Shown piece by piece: positions 45,126 to 57,640 of a DNA stretch of 64,000 bases. The DNA is taken from the NCBI RefSeq assembly GCF_029168945.1, contig NC_083604.1:7680812-7744811 (forward strand), read 5' to 3'. Positions within the stretch are counted from its first letter, which is position 1. Each line of letters begins with the position of its first letter. The notes under the pieces are model-generated. The model saw only the letters and a list, made by a program, of their open reading frames with translations. It ran no database searches and had not been told where the DNA came from. The DNA comes from Cannabis sativa (Eukaryota; Streptophyta; Magnoliopsida; Rosales; Cannabaceae). Position numbers and translations under genes: made by a program.

Positions 45126-46530
45126 AATTTTACTATTATGAAGTTATTTTGCAGTCTATTATTAATTTGTTTCAAGGTTATTTCGTCAAGTGTTGTACTT
45201 AAGTTGCAAAATCAGTATGTATCCCAATATATGTATATATATATATATGGGTTAATCAAAAATAATTGGCAATATAGATTGTCATATATATATATAAATA
45301 TATATATGCTATAATAAGTATTTCCGTGTCATATGTGTATTTGTCTTTATTGTAGACATTGTCCCATCAAATGAATGGTAGAGAAGTGAGCCATATATAA
45401 GAATATAGACTACTCCATTCATTGTCAATTTGTTTTGAGATGGAATCCCATTATTCTCAACCGTCTTTAAGAAGAGTGTTATTGTTAATTTTTTAAAACA
45501 TTCTCTTAGTGAATATTTGTGTCTGAAATATAGATGTTCAAATATTTTTTTTATTGTGTTTGTTATAGTTACAACATTATTTCTGTAAATTTTTAAAAGT
45601 TTCGAGTAATTTATTGAAAATAGGTTGGAAGATTTTTGAATACGCGTGGTAAACTTGAATATCAAGAACACTGTTTTCGGTACTATTAATTATTTAGAAG
45701 TTTTTAAAAATTTACAGAAATGATATTTTATAACTATATAAAGAATGAATAATTACGTAAGCCACTATTTTTTGTAAAATATTTACATGTTTACGTTCAA
45801 AGAATGTTTTTTTTTTTACATTTTTACAGTTTTCCAAAAAATAACATGAAAACAACATAAAATCAACAAGAAAACAACATAAAAGTAACATCAAAATAAC
45901 AACAAAAAAAAAACAAAAAATAATGTACATATAACAAAAAATTAACAGCAAATGAACAAAATTTCAACATAAAATTTCAACAATGTACAGTAATTAGTAT
46001 TTTAATAGTTAGGATTAATATTATATTGTTATATTGTTGAGTGATAACGATATATATTATTGAGTGCTAAGGATAGATATAGTAGGCTAAAAATAATACA
46101 AAAAATTGTCTATTGAGATCTGACCCTGTGACTAAAAAGATATATTGATAAGTCCTTACCACTATACCAAAAGACTACCTATTTATAAGAATTAAAGGAA
46201 ATTAACTAGTATTGGACATTTTATTGTAGTAGAATTAACAAATACATGATAAACATTGATTCTAATATTTAACATAAGAATTCTATTAGTTTATTTTAAG
46301 TAAAACAGCAAAATAAAATACAAATAATTTGGTAAAAGTGGTGCATTACTTAAATTTAGTATCCAAAATAATTTTTTTAAGAGAAAATAGTTGGTTGTTT
46401 GGGATGTGCAGAACAGGAAAAATATCAAAGTTAAAAAAATCACCTCAAACGAACAACCCGCGGATCAAAAATTATTAATGTTCAAAATTTTTAAAAAATT
46501 TCTATGCAAAGTTTAGTCTTTTCTTTGTAA
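45126..46530. other. AT-rich DNA, no gene seen
   Basis: Contains TA microsatellites (45230-45250, 45285-45307) and an AACA-rich simple repeat near 45840-45960. Short open frames here look like chance. Confidence 0.55.
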
Positions 46531-46670
46531 AGGGAAGCTAAAGGGTGTGAAAACACTATCCTGATTCGAAATTGACATTTAGAGGCGGTTTTTTGGTAAA
46601 AACCGTAGGTATATATATTAATAAACCCTATCCCGTCGGTTGGAAATTGGGAATTTTTGAGGGTTTTGGG

Positions 46671-46786
46671 GAGACCCTATGCCGTCGGTTCCTAGCAAAG
46701 AATCAACGGCATAGGTGCACACTTTATTGACACGTGTGCACCTATGCCGTCGGTTCTTTGCTAGGAACCGACGGCATAGGGTCTCC
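46671..46786. repeat. CACTA-B left subterminal palindrome
   Basis: A long hairpin built from ACCCTATGCCGTCGGTTC units in alternating orientation, with a central ACACGTGT palindrome. Such subterminal repeats are the usual binding sites of TNPA-type proteins. Confidence 0.7.
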
Positions 46787-48472
46787 CCTTAATAACCTTC
46801 TGTATCGTCTTCTTCTTCCTCACTTCTTCTTCTCCAGCATACCAGCCACTCTACAGCAGAGAGAAACCCACGAAAAACCCACGAAAACCCTCGCCAACCA
46901 CCTCTAAAAACCCTCATATCTCTCTCATTTCTTCATCATTTCACCTCATTTTTGTTTTAAAAGTTTCTATTTTAAATATCTAATCCCATACACTAAAAAG
47001 ATTTTGTTTTTTCACCCATTTACACTGTACCCGAACCTATTTTAAAAAAAGGTGGTGGTTTAACTCCGACCACCGATTTTAGCAGAGAAATCGTTTAATC
47101 TCAACGTTCATTAAGGTATAAATATGATTTCTATTCATTTTATTAATGTACATTGGTATTATTTCGTTCTTGTAATTTTTTTTTGGGATTTTTTTTATTT
47201 TATTAATATTATATTGTGTGTGCTATAGGTGGCCGGATTTTTGGTCGCAATTTGCCGCCGGATTGCGTTTATAAGGTAAATATTTATTTACTTGATATAT
47301 AATATATATGTATATATTTTGTATTTTATTATTGAATATGTGTTTATATATATGTTGTGTGTATATATATTGTGTATATACTATTTGTGTATTTTGTGTA
47401 TTTGTATTGTAGATATATTTGTTGTGAATGAGAATGAGAGGTAGTAGAAATTTAATTAGTTTAGAGTTAAAGTTTTTAAAATAATGGTAGTGTGATATAT
47501 AATTGATTATATATGTATATATATATGTATATGTTATTTTTAAAAAAATTAACTATGGAAATTAGTAACTAGTAACTTGCTACTTTGTTTAATAACTAGT
47601 AAGTAATTTAATAATTAAAATTTTAATTTAGTTGTATATTGCATTATGTTATAGGTTGTATGCTAATATTTGAGAGTCCATCGACATATTTCCGTGTTAA
47701 TCGGATTTGCAATAGGTATATCCATCCGCTAACCTTTTATTATTATAATTAATTATCAATGCATGCTTAATTGAGTTTGAATATCTTAAATATTCATCCG
47801 TAGTGAAGTAGGTTCTGCGAATACATGTACTGCGGTCAGATGGGTGGATAAATTTTATATTGTTTATGTTAGTTTCTTTGTTTTGTATTGTTATATTTGT
47901 TTTGTTTGTTACTTTAGGCACTTTTAAAATTTTTGGGAACGTCCAATTACAGCCGTTATGCTGCCGAAATTTCGGTAGAATTTGGATCAAATTTCGGTAG
48001 AATTTAGTGTTAGTAGCATGATTATCAATGTCAAAGTTCATATTTGAAAGGTTCTCAAATTTTGTTTGTTAATGGTTTCGATATGGCCAATTCGGGTTCA
48101 GGATCTGATTCAGACCCAGAGGCAGAGTGTCCAACAGTAATACCTACAAGAGGGCCTACTCAAATGAATTAAATATCCAAGCTAATGGATCAAGGCAAAA
48201 GAGTGGCCCTCGAGGTTAATGACAAAGGACAATACTGCGGGAAAAGCTATGCTAAGCTCGTATCCACTCTAGGCACTACTACAATGTTAGCCTTTAGAGG
48301 CAGTTTTTTCAACCCCATTTATAAAAAGGGAAGCTAAAGGGTGTGAAAATACCCGCTATGTTCGAAATTGACATTTAGAGGCGGTTTTTTGATAAAAACC
48401 GTAGGTATAAAATTGCATTATACCATTTAGAGGCGGCTGGAAATTAATTTTTTTTTTTTTTTTTTTTCGAAA

Positions 48473-48583
48473 TACCCTATGCCGTCGGTTCCTTCATAGG
48501 AACCGACGGCATAGGGTACACGTGTCAGGTTTTCGTGTACCCTATGCCGTCGGTTCCTATGAAGGAACCAACGCCATAGGGTC
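48473..48583. repeat. CACTA-A left subterminal palindrome
   Basis: Units of ACCCTATGCCGTCGGTTC in alternating orientation separated by TACACGTGTCAGG, a near-perfect foldback of about 110 bp. Confidence 0.75.
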
Positions 48584-50387
48584 GATCTCTGAATAAACCC
48601 TATGGCTCGTCTTCCTCCTTCATTTCACTCAGCCATTTCCCCACCCAGCAAAAACCAGAGAGAAAAAAACCCAGCCAAAACCCTCGCCGAACCACCTTCC
48701 CTCAACCATATCTCCCCCATTTCTCAACCATTTCAGCCCATTTTTTTTTAAAATCCTCCATTTTCGATACTTAATAACATACACCTAAAAAGTTCTGATT
48801 TTTTAGCCTCTAAAAGTGTCATCCGAACCCAAATAGTAAATTTTGGGTGTGAAATCCGGCCACCCATTTTTGTTGAGAAATTGTTCAATCTCAACCTCGT
48901 TTAAGGTATAAATATTGCTTCTATTCTTATTGTATTATGTATATTGTTTTATTTTTTGTTTTTGTAAATTATTATTTGAGTTTTTTTATTTTATTAGTAA
49001 TATTATTGTGTTTTATGTGTATAGTGTCGGGATTTTTTACGGTGGTCGTCGGATTGCGGTTATTAGGTAATAATTTATACCACAATGTATAGTATATATA
49101 TGTATTTGTATATTTTATTGAATATTTGTATATAATGTGTGTATATATTGTGTGTGTGTATATAGTGTGTGTATATTTTTTATGAAAATAAATTTTGTAA
49201 TTGTATTTTATATATTTTTTGCAATATATATTTATTGTGAATAAAATGACATTGGAGGGATTTCATTAGTTTAGAAATAAAAATTTTAAAATTGAATTAG
49301 TGTGTGATATAATTTTATTTTTTTGAGATAATAGTGTGAGATATAATTGATTATATATATGTATGTATAATTTAGTAACTAAGTAACTTGTTGCAATTTT
49401 TTATAACTAGTTATAAGTTATGAAATAATTAATTTTGTAATTTCGTTGTATTTCTTTATATTATAGGGGTTCGGCATAATTTTGTGTGTAGCGTATTTGG
49501 GCTTGCAATTATAGGTATATACTTTTACTAACTTTTTCTTAATATATAATTAATTATCAATGCATGTTAGTTGAGTTTGAATATCTTAAATATTCATCCG
49601 TAGTGAAGTAGGTTCTGCGAATACTGCGGTCGGATGGGTGGATTAATTTTGTATTGTTTATCTGTTTTGTTTGTTATTTTAGGCACTTGTAAAATTTTTG
49701 GGAACGTCCAATTACAGCTGTTATGCTGCCGAAATTTCGGTAGAATTAGGATAAATCTTACTAAAACCATTCATAATATAGTTAATTATAACATAGTAAT
49801 AAGAAGTTAGGTCACATAAAAAATAATAATATTCACATTTATGTAAACTTTTTAATTTTACCAACATTCTAATCAACTAAACAACCTAATAACATGAACT
49901 AATGTAAAACGAAAATTTGAGTAATTTTTAGATTAATATGAATAAATTGTGTGAGAAACTTAGTTAGTTACATTGTGTAATTAGTAACTAGATATAATTA
50001 GTTACTAAATAAATTAACAAAATAAACATATAAAATCCTTCTTTTTTTATTTTTTTTCTTTCATTTGAGAGGTTCAATGTGGATTTTTATTTTTCAAAGA
50101 AAATAAAGAGCAAAAGTTAATTAAAAGGGGAAAATATTAGTTAATACCTTTATTGCTTTACCAAAAAATTTTCCCCTCAATTTTATTTATTAAAAATATT
50201 TAACATTTTAATAACATTCTAATCAACAAAACAACCTAATAATATGAACTAATCTAAAACGAGAATTTGAGTAATTTATAAATTAATATGAATAAATTGT
50301 GAGAAACTTAGTTAGTTACATTGTGTAATTAGTAACTAGCTATAAGTAGTTACTAAATACTGAATTTTTTTGGATAGGATTTTTGTT

Positions 50388-52941
50388 ATGGATAAATCAT
50401 GGATGCGTGAGGAGAGAGACACACTGCGATTTCAAGTAGGGTTCGATGCATTTTTTGAGTTTGCCTTAAAGAATTCTACAAATCACGATCGTATTCATTG
50501 TCCGTGTGTAGATTGTTGTAATGTATCTAAAGGGAATATTACAATGATTAAGGACCATGTGTATTTACGAGGTTTCAATAGAAGTTATACTAATTGGTAT
50601 TACCATGGCGAACATTTACCTAATGATCCATATCCATTAGGAAAGCGGGGGGTAGATGATATCGAGGGTAATGATTTCGATGATTATCCATTGGACTTGC
50701 TTAACGAAGCACAGGAGGAATTTCTTAATGATCCTGAGAAATTCGATAATTTTCTTAGTGATGCTGATAAACCTCTGTTCGATGGTTGTAAAAAACTAAG
50801 ATTACCAACAATGGTAAAGTTTTACAACATAAAAGCAGAAAATGGAGTGAGCGATAAATGTTTTACTCAATTTTTAGCTGCTTTTAAAGATATCTTACCA
50901 TTTGCCAACTGCTTTCCGGAATCTACTTATGAAGTGAAAAAAACGTTAAATTCTATAGGATTGAAGTATGAAAAAATTCATGCATGTCCGAACGATTGCA
51001 TTTTATATCGTAAGGAATATGCAGACATGAATTATTGCCCGACTTGCGGTTTATCCCGCCATAAAGTAAACAAGAGTAAGGAGAATAGGAAACTTATCCC
51101 CCAAAAAGTGATGTGGTACATGCCTTTGATTCCGCGACTGAAACGATTATATCGTAGTGCAGAACATTCTGAAAATTTGATTTGGCATGAGACGAAGAGA
51201 GTGAAAGATGGAAAACTTAGACATCCTGCAGATTCCCAAGCTTGGAAAAAAGTGAACTATATAAATCCTGATTCAAATCTGAACCAAGACACATTCGTCT
51301 CGGTCTGTCTGCGGATGGAGTAAATCCACATAGATCTCTAAGTAGTCGTCATAGTTCATGGCCTGTCTTCCTAGTTATGTACAATCTTCCTCCCTGGTTA
51401 GTGATGAAGAGGAAATTTAACATGCTTTCTTTAATGATATCAAGCCCGCAACAACCCGAACATAACATCGATGTATATTTGGAACCATTGATTGACGATT
51501 TAATAGAATTGTATGAGAACGGGGTTCAGGTCTATGATGGTTTTAAAAAAGAATTTTTTAATCTGAAAGCTGTGTTGTTGTGGACTGTCAGTGATTTCCC
51601 TGCTTATAGTAATTTATCAGGCTTAAGCACAAAAGGTTACGAAGGTTGTCCGATTTGTTGCACTAACACATCGGCTCGTCGCTTGGCAAATGGACACAAG
51701 ATGTGTTATATGGGTCACAGACGGTACTTGTCTGCAAATCATCCTGATAGACGGAAGAAGAAAGCATTCGATGGTACTGAAGAGGGTGATATGGCTCCTT
51801 TGCCACTGTCTGGGGAACAAATTCTCCAACAAGTTCAACTTGTAGATTTTAAGTATGGAAAGACGCAAAAAAATAAAAAAACTAATGGTTGTTTTCAAAG
51901 AAAGTCAATCTTCTTTCGTCTTCCATATTGGAAAAGTCTACTAGTTCGACATTGTTTGGATGTCATGCATATTGAAAAAAATGTGTGTGAGAGTATTATT
52001 GGTACCTTACTTGATATTCCCGGCAAAACTAAGGACGGTCTAAATAGTCGTTTAGATCTCGTTGAAATGGGTATACGACAATCTCTGGCACCTGAGAAGA
52101 AAGGTGAACGTTTATATTTGCCTCCTGCTTGTTTCACTTTGTCCAAAAAAGAGAAACAAACAGTTTGCAAATCACTTGCAAATATGAAAGTACCCGATGG
52201 TTACTCGTCTAACATCAAAAACTTGGTGAATGAGACTGAATTGAAACTAATGGGTCTGAAATCACATGATTGTCATGCGTTAATGCAACATCTACTTCCA
52301 ATTGCCATTAGATCAGTCTTGCCAAAAAATGTTCGAGAGTGTTTGACACATGTTTGCATTTTCTTTAATAGGCTGTGCGGGAAGGAATTAGAATTGGACG
52401 CTAGTGGTGGTTGCGCCAAGGAAAATTATCCATTTAAACCCTGTAAAAGGCCGCCCAATTCTCGAAGAAATAGAACAAATGATCGGAAGGTAATAATTTA
52501 ATGACTTCTTATGTAACGAATTTAAATTAACTAACGAATTGAAATGCTAATATAATTTTCCCAAACAGGGCATTCATGTATATAGGGGACGCACATCAGT
52601 ATCTTGGCCCGTGGCAAGGAATTTCACAAGCAAACTGTCCAAGACAACCTAAAAGCCAAGAATGCGGTTTTTATGTTTTGAAATATATCACTGACATCGT
52701 CGCACGTGCCAACCCCAACCGTTACATACAAGATCAAAAAGCTGTAAGTTTTAATTATTGATCATAGTATATAAATTTTATAATAACAAATATATAATAT
52801 ACATATACATAAACTAATATAAATTTTTAATTTTTTTAATAGTTTGGGGGTAAGAAGCAATACGATCCAAAAACAGAATTGTTACCACTACAGCGAAAGT
52901 GGATCGAACAATTGATGGCGGTGATTCACGGTGACGATTGA
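50388..52941 (+). pseudogene. CACTA-A TNP2 transposase fused to Ulp1 remnant
   Basis: TNP2 is the transposase that cuts and pastes CACTA elements. It starts at ATG 50388 (MDKSWMREERDT) with the transposase-associated zinc domain (HCPCVDCCN, about residues 1-75), then the TNP2 domain (PF02992): CPNDCILYRKEY, YCPTCGLSRHK, LSADGVNPH, LLWTVSDFPAY, GCPICCTNT and HCLDVMHIEKNVCES. A 1-bp frameshift near 51280 breaks it. The start of DUF4218 (LKSHDCHALMQHLLPIAIRS) is present to about 52385, then an internal deletion joins it to a Ulp1 exon (WTLVVVAPRK in another frame). Downstream exons at about 52570-52744 and 52843-52941 keep the peptidase Cys motif (QPKSQECGFYV) and the C-terminus GDD-stop shared with element B. 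Confidence 0.88.
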
Positions 52942-53277
52942 GGTTCAAAGGTCGAAGAATTTTTCTTCATTATGTAATTTTTATAGATTAACTTGTAATT
53001 AGATTTATTAACTTATTAATATTTTTAACTAATTTTACATGTTTGTGTAATATTTAATTACTTTTATGAAATCAAATTATGTTTTTACCCAAATTTAATT
53101 ACTATTTAATTTAAAATGTGATTAATATATAATTAAATTAAATAAATATGTAATTTAAAATTTAAATAAATATGTAATTTAAATTAAATAAAATAATATA
53201 TAAATTAATAAATATAAAATTAAAATAATATAATTAAATTAAAAAAAAATGAAAAAAACTGAAATCTGAGGAGTTTT

Positions 53278-53400
53278 GGCGTCGGTTGCTACGCCACATA
53301 TGGCGTCGGTTATTGGCTAGGAACCGACGCCATATATACCCCTATGGCGTCGGTTCCTAGCTAATAACCGACGCCATAGGGGTATATATGGCGTCGGTTC
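53278..53400. repeat. CACTA-A right subterminal palindrome
   Basis: Alternating GGCGTCGGTT units (ATATGGCGTCGGTTATTGGC against its complement) forming a long hairpin just inside the right end; the related AACCGACGCTGAAAG and CCGCCTCTAAAGGG blocks follow up to the terminus. Confidence 0.75.
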
Positions 53401-56092
53401 ATATAAACCCTTTAGCGTCGCCCTGATCAGCGTAGGTAGCGAATTTCGTGAAAACCGACGCTGAAAGAGCTTAAAAACCGCCTCTAAAGGGTGTTTTTGT
53501 AGTAGTGAGGTGTCAGATGTCGGCAGACGATAGGGTTGTCCTATAAAAACTGGAAAGAAGTCAACCCGACTCTGAAAAATAAAGTTTGGAACGACATACA
53601 AGTAAGCTGTTATTTGTTAGAATTTTGATTTATTTTTCTATTAATTCAAATGTTCACTCTAACTGTGTTTGTTTCCCTTCAAACTAGACGGGGTTCATTG
53701 TGCCGGACTCCTACAAACATGATTGTCTCATCCTAGCTGGGAAGTTAATGAAAGACTTCAAGAATAGGATGACAAAAGGCATCATAATGCCCGCTTTGCA
53801 AGAGAAGGATCTGGGACGACTGGCACAAGTCCCTAAAAAGCACCCCGAGATCGACGCTGCTGATTGGTGCACTTTTGTTGAAAGTCGACTAACTCCTGAA
53901 TTTCAGGTACGCTAATTATATTAACACTAAGATAAACTCTTAAATACAAGTACATGTATCTAATGTATTTTTTTGGCATTGTAGGAATTGAGTAAGGTGC
54001 AACGTGACCGTTCCACAAAAATTCAATCCAGACATCGAAGTGGTCGGAGTGGAATGGTGAACGTACGGGAAGTTGTGGTAAGTAATGCTTAAAATTTAAT
54101 GTGCTATAATGTGCTATAAAATTTAATTGGTACTCATTTAATTTTTATAACGTGATGTAGAAAAAAGATCTTGAAGTTGCAGATCCCCCCGCCACCGTGT
54201 TTGGATTAAATCTCGCACCAAAAGTCGAAAACTTGTCACTGATTACGACAAGGAAATTGCAGAGAAGATAGTAAGTATATATTAATCCTTAATTGAGTTC
54301 TACTCATGAGTTAGTGTATATAATTCATATACTAATTGCTTGAATATATGCGTGCATTAGGCTCTGCGAATATATTTGCTGCGGTGGGATGGATGAACAA
54401 ACTACTGTTACATATGTGTTATTTGTCGTTATACAGGCATGTTTAAAATTTTTGGGGGCATTCAATTACAACCGTTACGCTGCTGAAATTTCAGTAGAAT
54501 TAAGATAAAATTTGATATATATATATATATTATGTTCCGTTTTATTTAGGGTCCACTCGCTCAACCGCCCTGATCAAGACGTGATGCGTCGAAGGGGAAA
54601 GCTCCGATGCTTTCTCCACAAGGCGGTGGTGCACGGGAAGATGACTTGTTCATGGAAGAGAAGATAGCGTTGATCCCTAATTCGCTAAAATGGATGATTA
54701 GTGAATTCCTGAGGCTCAAAGATAAACATGATATAATCACAATTCCTGTCCCCCGAGGATTCATTGCACCGCGTACCCAGATCACGTTATCTGGAGAGGA
54801 TTTGCAACAGGTTGCTACGTGTGACTACATCGGCAACCAAGGAATGCTGTTTGGAATGATGTATACTTTTCTTTAATCTAATTAACCTTATATATCAAAT
54901 TCTAGTCAAATTATTATAAGACACTAACACTTTTTTTAGGAGGAACATCTGGGAGAGCATCAACGGTCTGAGAAAAATTTCAAGTTTTACGACCCAGAGC
55001 TTCTCGTAGTGCATGGGAACACCAATGAAGAAAAGAGTCAGTCTTTTAACGATGCAGCAAGACGATTGGCTAATTGGTTATCATTAATGAATAACAACCG
55101 CCAAATGTTCTTTATTCCTTGGAATCTCGAGTAAACTCTATATAATTCTTTAGTGCTAATTGTTCATTTCTATATTATGACTTCAAATTATTTTTATACT
55201 ATCTTACTTATATTCCAATATAATTTTCTAGGATGCATTGGACGCTAGTGGTGGTTACGCCAAAGAAAATTATCCATTTAAACCGTATAAGTGGCCGCCC
55301 AATTCCCGAAGAAATAGAACAAATGATCGGAAGGTAATTAATTTAATGACTTCTTATGTAACAAATTTAAATTAACTAACGAATTGAAATGCTAATATAA
55401 TTTTTCAAAACAGGGCATTCATGTTTATAGGAATTAACCAAGCAAACTGTCCCGTGGCTAGGAATTAACCAAGCAAACTGTCCAAGACAACCTAAAAGCC
55501 AAGAATGTGGTTTTTATGTTTTGAAATATATCACTGACATCGTCGCACGTGCAAACCCCAGCCGTTACATATAAGATCAAAAAGCTGTAAGTTTTAATTA
55601 TTGATTATAGTATATATTTATTATAATAACAAATATATAATATACATATATATAAACTAACATAAATTTTTAATTTTTTTAACAGTTTGAGGGTAAGAAG
55701 CAATACGATCCAAAAACTGAATTGTTACCACTACAGCGAAAGTGGATAGAACGATTGATGGCGGTGATTCACGGTGACGATTGAGGTTGAAAGGTCTAAG
55801 AATTTTTCTTCATTATGTAATTTTTATAGATTAACTTGTAGTTAGATTTATTAACTTATTAGTATTTTTGACTAATTTTACATTAGTGTTTGTGTAATAT
55901 TTAATTATTTTTATGAAATGAAATTATGTATTTTACCCAATTTAAATAATATTTAATTTACATTTTTAAAAATAAATATGTAATTTAAATTAAATAAAAT
56001 AATATATAAATTAATAAATATATAATTAAAATGTAATTAAAATTATATAATTAAATTAAAAAAAATGAAAAAACTGAAATTCTCTTGCTTTT

Positions 56093-56210
56093 GGCGTCGG
56101 TTGCTACGCTACATATGGTATCGGTTATTTGCTAGGAACTCACCCCTATGGCGTCGGTTCCTAACAAATAACCGACGCCATAGGGGTACATATATATGGC
56201 GTCGGTTCAA
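56093..56210. repeat. CACTA-B right subterminal palindrome
   Basis: Homologous to the element A right palindrome (GGCGTCGGTTGCTACG ... CCTATGGCGTCGGTTCC ... AACCGACGCCATAGGGG), partly decayed. Confidence 0.7.
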
Positions 56211-56315
56211 ATAAATCCTTTAGCGTCGCCCTAATCAGCATCGGTAGCGAATTTTGCAAAAACCGACGCTAAAATAGCTTAAAAACCGCCTCTAAATGGG
56301 GTTTTTGTAGTAGTG

Positions 56316-56737
56316 TTGATTTTTTTTTTATTTATTCTAGTCTATAAATTATTATTTTATTTTATTGGTCTTGAAAAATTATATCAAAACGAGTGGTGAC
56401 ATTGTTAAATTGGTCGAGAAATTAAAAAATTATGCCATTCAAAAGCAATTAAGTGCTCTTCACTCACCTCACTTTCTGCACCCTATCGCATACTCGAGCT
56501 AAAATCTGCACCATTTCAAATCAATAGCCAATGTTATAAAAAGTACCATGTGATAGACACGTGACCTGATCATTATGTATGAGAGATCTCACTCAACAAA
56601 CAAACAAACACTTCTTCAATCTAACTAGTCTCCAATCAAAGGAAAGGTATCGTCGTACTACCTAGGTTTACAAGCTTAAGATTTTCTTATCATTGCATAT
56701 AACTTATTTTTTTTTTATTCTACTAAAATTTCAGTAC
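56316..56737. other. Intergenic DNA, no gene seen
   Basis: AT-rich, with a short CAAACAAACAAAC run near 56597-56610. No feature recognised. Confidence 0.5.
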
Positions 56738-56990
56738 TGTTATAAAATAATATAAAATAATATAAAGTAGATGAGAAGAAAGAAGAAGAAGATGAAGAGA
56801 GAAAGAGAAAGTGAATGAGAATTTTTGAGTTGTTTATTCCAATGGGGTGAACCCCTATTTATACAAATACAAGAGTGAGATATTAAGAAACTAAGAAAAA
56901 GGGAAACTAAGGAAAAGAGGAATGTTGATTACAATTCATAGTAATAAATAAAAGATTTGGACATCCACATAATTATTAATATTTATAACA
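56738..56990 (-). repeat. Copia-2 LTR (minus-strand 3' LTR)
   Basis: A 253-bp segment with ends TGTTATAAA and TTTATAACA. On the minus strand it has a TATA box (TATAAATAG near 56858-56866), and a polypurine tract (CCAAGGGGGAG) directly precedes it. Copia RNase H sequence lies immediately upstream on the same strand, so this is the 3' LTR. The other LTR is not in the window. Confidence 0.75.
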
Positions 56991-57112
56991 CTCCCCCTTG
57001 GATGTTCATAATAACTGCCTTATTAAAAATCTTGCTGAAAACTTGATCAAAGGAAAAAGAGTATAGTGTAAACTAACTCCCCCTCATTTAGGCATTTGTG
57101 GAGATCTTCTAA

Positions 57113-57390
57113 TCAACGAATTTCGATCTTGTCTGCCATCTTCTCAAATGTTGATGTTGGTAATAACTTTGTGAATAAGTTTGTAAGATTGACACTTGAT
57201 TGAATATGTTGAACACCAATATGCATTTTCTTGAAGCGTATAAAGAAGAATTTCGTGAAATGTGTTCTAACTCTATCTCGTTCAATGTACCTCTTTTTAG
57301 TTGAACGATGCAAGCAGTATTATCCATAGAGAATTGCTTGGGTTGATACTTCTTTATTGAGTGCAATCCATATGTTTCCCGAATATGCTA
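57113..57390 (-). pseudogene. Copia-2 RNase H C-terminus, degenerate
   Basis: Minus-strand remnant of the last part of a Copia polyprotein: an NTACIVQLK-like block, then a KFFFIRFKKMHIGVQHIQSS block, then NLFTKLLPTSTFEKMADKI. This is the conserved end of Copia RNase H, which removes RNA from the RNA-DNA hybrid. Two frames are needed to read it, so at least one frameshift is present. It is followed by the polypurine tract and LTR at 56738-56990. Confidence 0.8.
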
Positions 57391-57461
57391 TGTCAATGAT
57401 CTCACTCACACACATTGTCTACTTGCTTCATAAAATGCAAGTATGTTAACATGATTTATAG

Positions 57462-57640
57462 CTGCCTCGTTAAAAACCTTGCCAGAAAAACCCAATCGGA
57501 CAAAATCTGAGCTAGGGAAAAGAGTACAATATATATTTAATATTCATAATTATTTGCAAGTTGCCTCGTTAAAAACCTTGCCAGGAAAACCCATTGGGAC
57601 AAAACCTGAACTAAGGGAAAAAGAGTGCAACATTAATATG
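57462..57640 (-). repeat. Repeated 3'-region motif of Copia-2
   Basis: The phrase GCCTCGTTAAAAACCTTGCC with AAACCCAT(T/C)GGGACAAAA and GGGAAAAAGAGT occurs at 57462-57530 and 57561-57640, with a weaker third copy at 57010-57065. Such tandem phrases are familiar from the 3' region of this kind of Copia element. Confidence 0.55.

Larger units (their letters stand above)
48274..53507 (+). mobile_element. CACTA element A, nested in B
   Basis: A 5234-bp element with ends CACTACTACAATG (48274) and GTTTTTGTAGTAGTG (to 53507). It is flanked by the 3-bp duplication AGG at 48271-48273 and 53508-53510, typical of CACTA elements. Removing it restores the B reading frame. It carries TNP2 plus the last Ulp1 exons; the DUF4218-to-Ulp1 middle is deleted. 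Confidence 0.92.
48083..55784 (+). pseudogene. CACTA-B TNPA-like/Ulp1-like gene, interrupted
   Basis: A spliced plus-strand gene. The first coding exon starts at ATG 48083 (MANSGSGSDSDPEAE), is split at 48273 by element A and resumes at 53511 in frame (GKSYAKLVSTLG then VRCRQTIGLSYKNW). Further exons lie near 53689-53907, 53985-54078, 54160-54270, 54550-54870, 54940-55131, 55232-55334, 55414-55587 and 55686-55784. The first part matches plant En/Spm TNPA-type proteins (PF03004: KLMKDFKNRMTKG), which bind subterminal repeats. The last exons match Ulp1/C48 cysteine peptidases: catalytic His in MHWTLVVV, Cys in QPKSQECGFYV. Defects are a stop in the first exon (near 48170), a frameshift in the C-run near 54185 and a tandem duplication of about 30 bp near 55435-55465 before the Cys motif. 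Confidence 0.8.
46530..56315 (+). mobile_element. CACTA element B (outer host), TNPA-Ulp1 type
   Basis: The outer CACTA element. The right end is TTTTTGTAGTAGTG (56302-56315), the inverse of CACTACTACAAAAA. The left side keeps the subterminal GGGAAGCTAAAGGGTGTGAA block at 46533 and the CCGTCGGTT palindromes, but the terminal CACTA bases are missing, so it is 5'-truncated or decayed. It carries a spliced TNPA-like plus Ulp1-like gene and is split at 48273 by element A. It shares leader, subterminal and 3' exon sequence with element A, so both belong to one family. Confidence 0.82.

Noticed and set aside
45309..45951. Two minus-strand open frames after the BAHD gene
   Set aside because: AT-rich low-complexity translations overlapping simple AACA repeats; no promoter or homology seen.
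46530..56315. CRISPR-like or novel hairpin array suggested by regularly repeated GTCGGTT palindromes
   Set aside because: The units sit just inside CACTA termini and match the known subterminal repeat layout; no spacers and a plant context.
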